Positions 35,918 to 43,357 of a stretch of 64,000 nucleotides of DNA are shown here, in pieces. Both the position numbers and the translations under genes were made by a program. Under the pieces are notes generated by a model that was given only the letters and a program-made list of their open reading frames with translations, was not told where the DNA came from and made no database searches. Origin of the DNA: an uncultured Lachnospiraceae bacterium (GTDB taxonomy: Bacteria > Bacillota > Clostridia > Lachnospirales > Lachnospiraceae). The stretch is from contig CANOCU010000013.1 of assembly GCA_947564645.1 (NCBI GenBank), positions 1 to 64,000 on the forward strand, given 5' to 3'. Within the stretch, counting starts at the first letter, position 1. Every line of letters begins with the position of its first letter.

Positions 35918-36382
35918 CTACGGGGCGGGGATGCCGCCGTCTTCCAGTATCGTCTTAAGCATTTCTTCGTAAGACATACCGTACTGTTTCTCGAAAATGT
36001 CATTGACCTGATTCATGATCTCCGGCTTCGTGTAGAGCATATAAACGCTTGTCGTGCACAGCGCGCAGTTGGCGATCAGGCCGATTGTGGCGCAGATGAT
36101 GCCGGCCCTGGCCTTGACGTTCATCTTCGTGACACGGCCTCTGGACAACAGCGCCAGCACGATGGCGATACTGCCGAAGACAAAAGGAGGATAGATCGTC
36201 ATGGAGATAAAAGTAGCAAGGGCAAGGATGCCCGTGATCATCGCTGCCGAGGCCAGACGGTCGCCGGAAGCGCCGTTCGGATAGCGGCCGTGACTGGGGC
36301 TTTCATAGGGACTGCCGCCAGTATAGGGATTATTGTTATAGCTATTGTTGGAATTGTTGTTGTATGGATTGTTATCGTACAT
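35918..36382 (-). CDS. DUF4190-like small membrane protein with Asn-rich N-terminus
   Basis: A 154-residue protein: residues 1-40 are rich in Asn, Tyr, Gly and Ser (YDNNPYNNNSNNSYNNNPYT), then two or three membrane segments (AAMITGILALATFISMTI, FVFGSIAIVLALLS, AGIICATIGLIANCALC) and a short C-terminal amphipathic tail. This plan matches DUF4190-type proteins common in Clostridia. Function is unknown. It reads in the same direction as the two genes following it. Confidence 0.75.
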   Translation of the reverse strand: MYDNNPYNNNSNNSYNNNPYTGGSPYESPSHGRYPNGASGDRLASAAMITGILALATFISMTIYPPFVFGSIAIVLALLSRGRVTKMNVKARAGIICATIGLIANCALCTTSVYMLYTKPEIMNQVNDIFEKQYGMSYEEMLKTILEDGGIPAP

Positions 36383-36632
36383 GGGACACCTTTCAAAAAG
36401 AGACCTGTGGCAACAGCTCTACGCACCTGCTGCGCTGAGCGTACATGCATGACTCTTGGAATCATGCATTCAGTATACCATAGTTTATGGGGAAAAACTA
36501 TAAAAATTGTGTGATCAGAGTCGATCACAGCCGGTCAGGGGCAGTAGGGATATCTGAAGTATTTTGAAAATTTTCTTTAAAAGAGCAGACAGGTATGATA
36601 TCATAATCGACAGGAGTGGATTGAGAGAGGCT

Positions 36633-37613
36633 ATGGTAACGATAAAGGATATTGCGCAGAGAGCCGGAGTGACGACGACGACTGTTTCAAGAGTGATGAA
36701 TAACAGGGGATATATCAGCGATAAGACCCGGGAAAAGGTGTGGAAGGCGATTGAGGAGATGCACTATCATCCGAATGAAGTGGCAAGACAGCTGTCAAGA
36801 CAGCATACGAACACGATCGGGATCATCGTACCGCATATATCACATCCTTATTTTGCCAGACTGATCAGTGATCTGGAAAATGCCGCTGCAGAGCGCGGCT
36901 ATAAGATTCTGCTGTGTAATTCCAGAGAACAGCCGGAGAAAGAAGCGGAATATCTGGAGATGTGTGTTGCCAATAAAGTATCCGGTATCGTACTGTGCAG
37001 TAAGAATCTGCAGGCGGAGAAGTTTAAATTTCTGGATATACCCGTGATTAATCTCGAGCGCCTGGATGAAAGGCAGGACATCATAACGATCCAGAGCGAT
37101 AATTACGAGGGAGGAAGGATGGCGGCGCAGCATCTGATCGATAAAGGATGCAGGAGCCTTCTCCATTTTGGCGGAGTTACAGGTAAGAACATGCCGGCGG
37201 ACAGAAGAGCCGACGGGTTCCGGGACGTATGTGAAGAGAGAGCGGTTTCTTATGTGCTCCTTCAAAGTGAACCGAAGGAATTCGAGTCGCTGCAGTACCA
37301 GGAGTATATTCGAAGGAATTTGGAGAGGAATCCGTCCGTAGACGGTATATTTGCCAGCAGTGATCTGATCGCACTGCAGGTAATCCAGGTATGCAGCCAG
37401 ATGGAGATGAGGATACCGGAACAGATCAAATTGATAGGGTTTGACGACGTCGGCATTTCTTCCATGGCGACGCCTGCAATCACGACGATCCATCAGCCGA
37501 TCAGGGAGATGGCGGAACTTTCGGTAGAATATATAGATAAGAAACTGCGGGGAGAGGTTGTACCGCTCAACGTCTATATGCCGGTGAAGCTGATAGAGAG
37601 AAATTCAACATAA
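36633..37613 (+). CDS. LacI-family regulator of the fructan-type locus
   Basis: A 326-residue repressor: HTH MVTIKDIAQRAGVTTTTVSRVMN, the hinge helix (PNEVARQLSRQHTNTIGIIVPHI) and a periplasmic-binding-protein-like sensor. The ATG at 36633 is chosen because the HTH begins there; an in-frame ATG 69 bases upstream would add residues outside the family. GAGAGG lies just upstream. It is transcribed ahead of the ABC importer, GH32 and GH172 genes, so its ligand is likely a fructo-oligosaccharide or a related sugar. A terminator follows at 37634-37665. Confidence 0.92.
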   Translation: MVTIKDIAQRAGVTTTTVSRVMNNRGYISDKTREKVWKAIEEMHYHPNEVARQLSRQHTNTIGIIVPHISHPYFARLISDLENAAAERGYKILLCNSREQPEKEAEYLEMCVANKVSGIVLCSKNLQAEKFKFLDIPVINLERLDERQDIITIQSDNYEGGRMAAQHLIDKGCRSLLHFGGVTGKNMPADRRADGFRDVCEERAVSYVLLQSEPKEFESLQYQEYIRRNLERNPSVDGIFASSDLIALQVIQVCSQMEMRIPEQIKLIGFDDVGISSMATPAITTIHQPIREMAELSVEYIDKKLRGEVVPLNVYMPVKLIERNST

Positions 37614-37633
37614 TGCGTATGAGAATGTGCGAG

Positions 37634-37665
37634 AAAAAGACTGCTTGTGAAGGCGGTCTTTTTTT
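37634..37665 (+). terminator. Terminator after the LacI gene
   Basis: AAAAAGAC and GTCTTTTT arms around an 11-12 base loop containing a further GC pairing, followed by a run of seven T bases. Confidence 0.82.
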
Positions 37666-37807
37666 CGTATACGCGGAAGTGTAAGCGGTAGACATATTTA
37701 TGGATTGTAAAATAGAAAATATACAAATCAGAATGTAAGAAAAAGGAGACAGAAAAAGAAATAAAGTGAATTTGTTCAATATTAATTATGAAAAACATAC
37801 AAATTAG

Positions 37808-37822
37808 ACAAATGATATTTGT
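37808..37822 (+). promoter_or_regulatory. Inverted repeat upstream of the ABC importer genes
   Basis: ACAAAT-GAT-ATTTGT (37808-37822) is a perfect 6+3+6 inverted repeat in the AT-rich region between the LacI gene and the binding protein. A TATAAA-like element follows at about 37831. It is a candidate operator for the LacI protein; the remaining 37614-37944 shows no gene. Confidence 0.35.
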
Positions 37823-37944
37823 GTGTTTTTTATAAAATGAAAATAATATACATGTTAACGGTTGATAGAAATGAACCGGGGGAGGGTATTATTGTATCTA
37901 TCAATTATGGTTCCAAAGAACCGAGACAGGAGGAGAAAAAGATC

Positions 37945-38870
37945 ATGAAGAAGAGAAAAGTTTTATCTATCCTGCTGGCAGTGACGCTGGCGGCAGGGGT
38001 TCTGGCCGGATGTGGCGATTCCAATGCGGACACAGGCAGTACCGGCGGTGAAAGCCAGGCGGAGGAGAGCGCCGAAAGTACCGGGAGCCAGACAGAGAGC
38101 GAAGCGGGAGAGGATGCGGCAGCAGATACGGATGGCGGAGCAGCAGCGGAAGGAGCGGACTTTAGCGGCGTTTCCATTACAATGCTGAACACGAAGAGCG
38201 AGATTCAGCCTCAACTCGAGGCGGCTGCGGAAGAGTGGGGCGCGCTGACGGGCGCTGCGCTTGAGGTATACACGATCGGCGGCGACAGTTCTCCGGCTAA
38301 AGAGAGATCGGATCAAGATATGCGGCTAACAATGCGCCGACTCTGATCATGGGTGATCCGCAGGATGTAACGGACTTCTGTGAGGAATACGGTGTGGATC
38401 TGAGCGGCGAATCCTGGGCAGCCAATGGCGGAACCAAATATGGCATTGTGAAGGGTGATGTGCTTTACAGCTTTCCCTTCTGTATTGAAGCAAGGGGCCT
38501 GATCTATAATAAGACAGCCATTGAAGAAGTGCTGGGCGAATCCTGGGATCCGGCATCGGTAACGAATATGGATGATCTGGCGGCGCTTTTTGGACGTTTG
38601 TCTGATGCCGGCATGGAACTGCCCGTAGCGTTGAATATGGAAGACTGGAGCATTGCCGGACATTATCTGACACAGATGTATGAAGAGCAGGACGGTACGC
38701 TGGCGACTACAGAGAAGTTTATGGAAGACCTGAAAGCGGGAACCGTGGTGCTTGCCGACAATGCGAGATTCAATGCGCTGATGGAAACTTTTGAACTGTT
38801 GATGGAGTATAACTCCAACAAGTCCGATCCGCTGGCGGCAGATTATGATATGAATGCGGCGGACTTCTGA
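37945..38870 (+). pseudogene. Sugar ABC transporter binding lipoprotein, frameshifted and truncated
   Basis: It starts with a lipoprotein signal (MKKRKVLSILLAVTLAAGVL, then AGC at the lipobox) and a low-complexity acidic spacer. The frame is lost in an AG repeat at 38300-38306: removing one AG unit joins SPAKE to IGSRYAANNAPTLIMGDPQDV perfectly, so the break is a 2-base insertion. The second frame then runs to 38870, where the protein stops at MNAADF, only about half of a normal 400+ residue binding protein. The missing part was lost in a deletion that fused this gene to the permease. It should have captured the locus's sugar outside the cell. Confidence 0.8.
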
Positions 38871-39406
38871 TCGGTGGTATCATTCTCGGTTATATCTGGC
38901 AGTTTATCTTTAAAAATATTCTGGTGAGCATTGGCGATACCTTGAACATTGCTTTTTTACAGAAATCATGGCTTTCCAGCAGCGCACTGGCTTTTGTGGC
39001 GCTGATCGTTGTGACGATCTGGCAGTATTCGGGATATATGATGTTAATCTATATTGCAGGGCTTACCGGTGTGTCTGAGGATGTGCGGGAAGCGGCGCTG
39101 ATCGACGGATGTACGGGCAGCCAGGTTACGAGATATATTATCATTCCATTGATGCGATCTTCCTTTACGATCTGTATTTTCCTGTCGATCACCAGATGCT
39201 TTATGGTCTATGACCTGAATCTGGCCCTGACAGAAGGCGGGCCGTTCGGCTCTACGACGATGGCGGCCATGTATGTATACCAGAAGGCGTTCTCTTCCAA
39301 ACAGTATGGAGTCGGACAGACGGAGGCGATCATTCTGTTCCTGATCACGGCGGTCATTGCGGTTACCCAGACGATGATCAGTAAGAGCAAGGAGGTGGAA
39401 GCATAA
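38867..39406 (+). pseudogene. CUT1 sugar ABC permease, N-terminal third deleted
   Basis: Reading from the junction, the frame gives LIGGIILGYIWQFIFKN and continues through the membrane segments and the EAA loop (EDVREAALIDGCTGSQVTRYIIIPLM) to the stop at 39404-39406. A complete MalF/LplB-like permease has about 100-110 residues before this point, including one or two membrane helices. A GTG at 38924 could start a shorter product. The upstream sequence belongs to the binding protein, so a deletion of roughly 1 kb joined the two genes. The next permease overlaps by one base. Confidence 0.8.
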
Positions 39407-40260
39407 TGGATAAAGCGAAAGAGAATACTTCATTAAAACCGGCGGGCGTGATCAAGATGGCAGTGCTGATCGTGATATTCCTGGTCTATATGTTCCCGTT
39501 TTACATGTTGGTGCTGAATGCGTTTAAGTACAAACGGGACATCATCAAACTGCCCTTAAGCTGGGGCGGTAAAAACGGGTTTACTCTGAATAACTTTGCG
39601 GAAGCATTCCAGAAAATGAATTTCATGACCGTTTTCATGAATTCCGTTATCATTACCGGAGTCAGCTGCCTGCTGATCATTTTGCTGTCTTCCATGTGCG
39701 CTTATATCTTCGTCAGGAAAGACTGGAAGGTCAACAAGTTCCTGTTTACGCTGATGTTGTTTTCCATGGTAGTTCCCTTTCAGGTCGTTATGATCCCGTT
39801 GATCTCCATATATGGCGGCATCTTCGGCATCCTGAATCACAGGGCTACGCTGATCTTCATGCATGTCGGCTTTTCCATGTCCATGTCGGTGTTCATGTTC
39901 CATGGATTTATCAGAGGCGGTGTTCCGATCGCACTGGAAGAGGCGGCAAGTATTGACGGGGCGGGGCCGCTGCGGATCTTTTTCCAGATCGTCTTCCCGC
40001 TGTTAAAGCCGACGATCGCTACCCTGGTGATCCTTCATGCGCTGGCGTTGTGGAATGACTATCTGCTGCCGAGTCTGATTCTGACGGATAAGGCGCTGTA
40101 TACCATTCCGATCGCGACGAAGTTGTTCCAGGGGGCATACAGCAATGACATGGATCTGCTGATGGCTGCGCTGGTGATGGCGATCATTCCGGCGATCATC
40201 CTGTATCTTGCCCTGCAGAAGTACATTATTGCAGGTGTGGTAGCGGGAGCCGTTAAGTAG
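39406..40260 (+). CDS. CUT1 sugar ABC permease (MalG-type)
   Basis: An intact 284-residue inner-membrane permease with six helices. The EAA loop is present: EEAASIDGAGPLRIFFQIVFPLLKPT. Periplasmic loop and C-terminal ALQKYIIAGVVAGAVK are typical of the MalG/second-permease class. The ATG overlaps the preceding stop (TAATG), which shows the two permeases were one translational unit. Without an intact first permease and binding protein it cannot form a working importer by itself. Confidence 0.93.
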   Translation: MDKAKENTSLKPAGVIKMAVLIVIFLVYMFPFYMLVLNAFKYKRDIIKLPLSWGGKNGFTLNNFAEAFQKMNFMTVFMNSVIITGVSCLLIILLSSMCAYIFVRKDWKVNKFLFTLMLFSMVVPFQVVMIPLISIYGGIFGILNHRATLIFMHVGFSMSMSVFMFHGFIRGGVPIALEEAASIDGAGPLRIFFQIVFPLLKPTIATLVILHALALWNDYLLPSLILTDKALYTIPIATKLFQGAYSNDMDLLMAALVMAIIPAIILYLALQKYIIAGVVAGAVK

Positions 40261-40318
40261 GATGTGGAACATCCGGGCAACGGTTCGGGGTATTCGGCAG
40301 ACCGGGCATCCCGGAAAC

Positions 40319-40348
40319 AGGGGCAGTGGAAAAGTTCACTGCCCCTTT
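40319..40348 (+). terminator. Hairpin between the importer and GH32
   Basis: AGGGGCAGTG (40319-40328) pairs perfectly with CACTGCCCCT (40337-40346) around an 8-base loop and is followed by TT-C. The short T tract suggests partial termination, lowering but not blocking expression of the hydrolases. Confidence 0.65.
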
Positions 40349-40383
40349 CGTGACAGGATTATGATAGAAGAGGAGAAAAGAAC

Positions 40384-41919
40384 ATGAGGTATTGTCTGAG
40401 AGTAGAGCAGGATTTCCTGCTTTTTCCAATCCTGCCGCACAGTAAAGAGAGAGAAGTGCTGATCTTTATGAACGGTAACAAGATATATCATTTCCATGCG
40501 GCTCTTTGGACGAAGGCCGCGCAGACGGAGGAGATACTGTATGGAGAACTGCCGGTAAAAACGTTGAGGGGAGAGACGATCGAGATTGAGATCAGGCCGC
40601 TTGACGATACGGAGACGGTTTCTCTGCGTCAGAGCGACAGCCTGCAGCAGAGGAAAGAAGAGTATTACCCGTATCTGCATTTTACACCGAAACTGGGACA
40701 TATGAACGATCCAAACGGGCTTTGTTTTTATAAGGGGGAGTATCATCTTTTTTTTCAGCATAATCTGTTTGACATCAAGTGGAATAATATCGGCTGGGGA
40801 CATGCGGTGAGTCATGACCTGCTGCACTGGCGGCAGGTGGAGGAGGCGCTTATGCCGGATGAAGACGGGGAGGCGTATTCCGGATGTGCGGTTGAAAATA
40901 CGGATGGGAGGATGTCGGACTGTCCGGCGGGGGCCCTTCTGCTCTTCTATACGTGTGCGGGCGGAAAAATGGGTTGGAGTGATGAGGCTTCTTTTACACA
41001 GAAGGTGGCGTGGAGCCTGGACGGCCGCACCTTCACGAAACTGGACAGGCCGGTGATCCCTCATATCGTGGGCGAGAACAGAGACCCGAAGGTGGACTGG
41101 AATGAAGAGAGCGGGTCCTATTATATGGCGTTGTTCCTGGATGGACATGAGTATGGAGTTTTCCGGTCCGGAAATATGAGGGAATGGGAGCTGACACAGC
41201 GTCTGACCATAGAGGAAAGCTGGGAGTGTCCGGATCTTGTCAGGGTACCCGTAAGAGGACAGGAACAGAAGAAATGGATGTTCTGGACGCCGGACGGTTG
41301 TTATCTGGTCGGGGAATTTGACGGCAGACAGTTTCTGGCTGTTCAGGAGACGAAGAAGATCTATGGCAATATCCGGGAGGAGAGAAAAAGTTATGCTGCC
41401 CAGACTTTCTGGGGCCTGCCGGACAGGGCGGTACAGATTCCCTGGCTGACCGTCGGGGAGAGCGCGGGAAGATACAGCGGCATGATGGGGCTGCCAAGAG
41501 AACTGGAACTGATCAGGAAGGAAGAAGGATATGTGCTGGCAGCGCATCTGGTGCGGGAATTTTGTGACGGCGAGACGAGATTGTGGGATAAGGAGGTCAC
41601 GGGGGAATCCCGGTTTGCCTGGACGGAGAAAGGCGTGGTGATGCTGCAGGTCAGAAACAGGGGAAATGATTCCTTTGTCATAGAATTTGCCGGAACCACT
41701 GTAGCCTGGGAGAAGGAAAGCGGTAACTTGAAGATCGGAGGGCTTTCCCCGGCGTCCCATGACAAGATGGAGGATATGGTCCTGACAGCGGATAAGGGTA
41801 TTCTGGAGATCGGGTGCAATGGTGATACGACCTGCTATTTCACGGAACTGGAAGAGGATTTTCCGGGAGAAGTTGTAATTAAGGGGAGACTACAGGCCCT
41901 GGTTGGTGTAGTATTGTGA
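40384..41919 (+). CDS. GH32 fructosidase (beta-fructofuranosidase/levanase type)
   Basis: A 511-residue cytosolic hydrolase for beta-fructosides such as sucrose, inulin or levan oligosaccharides. The five-bladed propeller begins at about 95; the nucleophile is D109 in HMNDPNG, the transition-state stabiliser D234 in NRDPKV and the acid/base E281 in ECPDL. A C-terminal beta-sandwich follows. An N-terminal extra ~90 residues (a small beta-rich domain) is unusual for compact GH32 enzymes. No signal peptide is present. GAGGAG lies 9 bases before the ATG. The adjoining GH172 gene suggests fructans or difructose anhydrides as the substrate. Confidence 0.93.
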   Translation: MRYCLRVEQDFLLFPILPHSKEREVLIFMNGNKIYHFHAALWTKAAQTEEILYGELPVKTLRGETIEIEIRPLDDTETVSLRQSDSLQQRKEEYYPYLHFTPKLGHMNDPNGLCFYKGEYHLFFQHNLFDIKWNNIGWGHAVSHDLLHWRQVEEALMPDEDGEAYSGCAVENTDGRMSDCPAGALLLFYTCAGGKMGWSDEASFTQKVAWSLDGRTFTKLDRPVIPHIVGENRDPKVDWNEESGSYYMALFLDGHEYGVFRSGNMREWELTQRLTIEESWECPDLVRVPVRGQEQKKWMFWTPDGCYLVGEFDGRQFLAVQETKKIYGNIREERKSYAAQTFWGLPDRAVQIPWLTVGESAGRYSGMMGLPRELELIRKEEGYVLAAHLVREFCDGETRLWDKEVTGESRFAWTEKGVVMLQVRNRGNDSFVIEFAGTTVAWEKESGNLKIGGLSPASHDKMEDMVLTADKGILEIGCNGDTTCYFTELEEDFPGEVVIKGRLQALVGVVL

Positions 41920-41974
41920 GTAGGAAACCAAATAATGAAACGGGAACGGCAACAGGGACAGGAGGGGATAACTT

Positions 41975-43078
41975 ATGATGTATGGTTCATTGGAACAAAT
42001 GCCTTATTTGAGACAGGGGAAATCCAGAGCGATCAATGCGGAGAACCGGACCGGAGAAAAGGGTAAAGCCGGAATGGCGGCCAGCGATTTAGGGCAGGGG
42101 CGCAAAGGGAGCCCGTGCCTGAAACAGATCATGCCCGGCGATACGGTGACGCTTGCGAATATTGACGGATGCGGAATCATCAATCATATCTGGATAACGA
42201 CCGATTATAAGACCGGTGATGCGGACTGCTTTCTGCTCAGAGATATTGTATTACGGATGTATTGGGACAAAGAGGAGGAGCCGTCCGTCGAGGTGCCTCT
42301 GGGGGATTTCTTCTGCTGCGGTTTCGGGCAGACTTATCCTGTCCATTCGCAGCCGATCGTGGTACTTCCCAGAAGAGGATTTAACTGTTACTTTCCGATG
42401 CCTTTTCACAAGCAGGCAAGGATCACGATAGAGAATCAGCATAAAAATCCGATACGGGAGTTTTTCTACCAGATAGATTACAATCTTTATGATGATCTGC
42501 CAGGCAATACGGCTTATTTTCATGCGCAGTGGAGGAGGCAGCCGATCACGGAGAAAGCAAACGATTATGTGATTCTTGACGGGGTGAAAGGCAGGGGCGT
42601 CTATGTCGGGACCTGTCTGCAGATCCAGGCGCTGGAACGGTACTGGTGGGGAGAAGGCGAAGTGAAATTTTATATCGATCATGATGAGGCTTACCCCACG
42701 ATATGCAGTACGGGATTGGAAGATTATTTCGGTGGGTCGTGGAGCTTTGCGAAGTATGATAAGGACAAGGATATGACAGAGGACACTTACAGCACGGCAT
42801 ACATGGGATACCCCTTTTATTCCAGGGACGACGATCTGCTTCGGAATCCGTATCATAATACGGATGTGCCTCCGATGAGAGCCTTTTATCGGTTCCATAT
42901 TCCGGATCCTGTTTTTTTCGCGGAGAATATAAAAGTGACGGTACAGCAGATCGGGGCTTCTTACAGAGGCTTGTTTGAACGGCAAGACGATTATACGAGC
43001 GTCGCCTATTGGTATCAGGATGAGCCGCACCATCCTTTCCCGGAGCTTTGCGGGGCTGCCGGGCGCTGGCCCAGATGA
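41975..43078 (+). CDS. GH172 (DUF2961) family protein, difructose-anhydride type
   Basis: A 367-residue cytosolic protein. GH172 comprises DUF2961 proteins; characterised members include alpha-D-fructofuranosidase/difructose dianhydride I synthase from Bifidobacterium and arabinofuranosidases. Family marks are the N-terminal SRAINAENRTGEKGKAG, ICSTGLEDYFGGSW with E249 in the position of a catalytic glutamate, and AYMGYPFYSRDDDLLRNPYH. The start is ATG 41975 (or 41978), with AGGAGGGG upstream. Its place 55 bases after a GH32 favours the fructose-type activity. There is no signal peptide, and length is normal. Confidence 0.85.
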   Translation: MMYGSLEQMPYLRQGKSRAINAENRTGEKGKAGMAASDLGQGRKGSPCLKQIMPGDTVTLANIDGCGIINHIWITTDYKTGDADCFLLRDIVLRMYWDKEEEPSVEVPLGDFFCCGFGQTYPVHSQPIVVLPRRGFNCYFPMPFHKQARITIENQHKNPIREFFYQIDYNLYDDLPGNTAYFHAQWRRQPITEKANDYVILDGVKGRGVYVGTCLQIQALERYWWGEGEVKFYIDHDEAYPTICSTGLEDYFGGSWSFAKYDKDKDMTEDTYSTAYMGYPFYSRDDDLLRNPYHNTDVPPMRAFYRFHIPDPVFFAENIKVTVQQIGASYRGLFERQDDYTSVAYWYQDEPHHPFPELCGAAGRWPR

Positions 43079-43093
43079 TTTACATGTTTTCAC

Positions 43094-43118
43094 GGACTTT
43101 GCAGTAAATGCAAAGTCC
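43094..43118. other. Perfect 10-bp stem-loop after GH172
   Basis: GGACTTTGCA and TGCAAAGTCC pair around GTAAA. No T tract follows. A related sequence (TTTACTGCAAACGGACTTTG) recurs just after tex at 45799-45818, within a second hairpin with CGGACTTT/AAAGTCCG arms (45810-45834). Confidence 0.7.
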
Positions 43119-43209
43119 TGGGCTAAACTGTTACTGTGACTTTTCTTTTTCAGACTTTTCTTTTTCGGTTAAATTTGGTGGCGGGAATCGGGGACTTCAT
43201 GTATAATAA

Positions 43210-43316
43210 AACATGGAGTTCTGCTAAGACTGCAAAAAACGCAGTCTAAGTAGAACTAACCATGTTTAGGAGAATGCGAAAAGCATGCATTCTCCGTAGT
43301 CTGCGTATGCGGCAGA
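43210..43316 (+). promoter_or_regulatory. Hairpin-rich leader of tex, candidate structured RNA
   Basis: The leader has a 57-nt nested hairpin (43210-43266): AACATGG/CCATGTT outside, GTTCT/AGAAC next, and AGACTGC/GCAGTCT around AAAAAAC at the tip. A second hairpin, GGAGAATGC/GCATTCTCC (43269-43295), and a small CTGC/GCAG stem follow. A TATAAT at 43202-43207 could start transcription right at the first hairpin, although no good -35 is visible. No gene lies in 43079-43357. Confidence 0.5.
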
Positions 43317-43357
43317 AGTAAAATCATATCGTAAGGAAGAAAGGCACAAGAGCAAGG

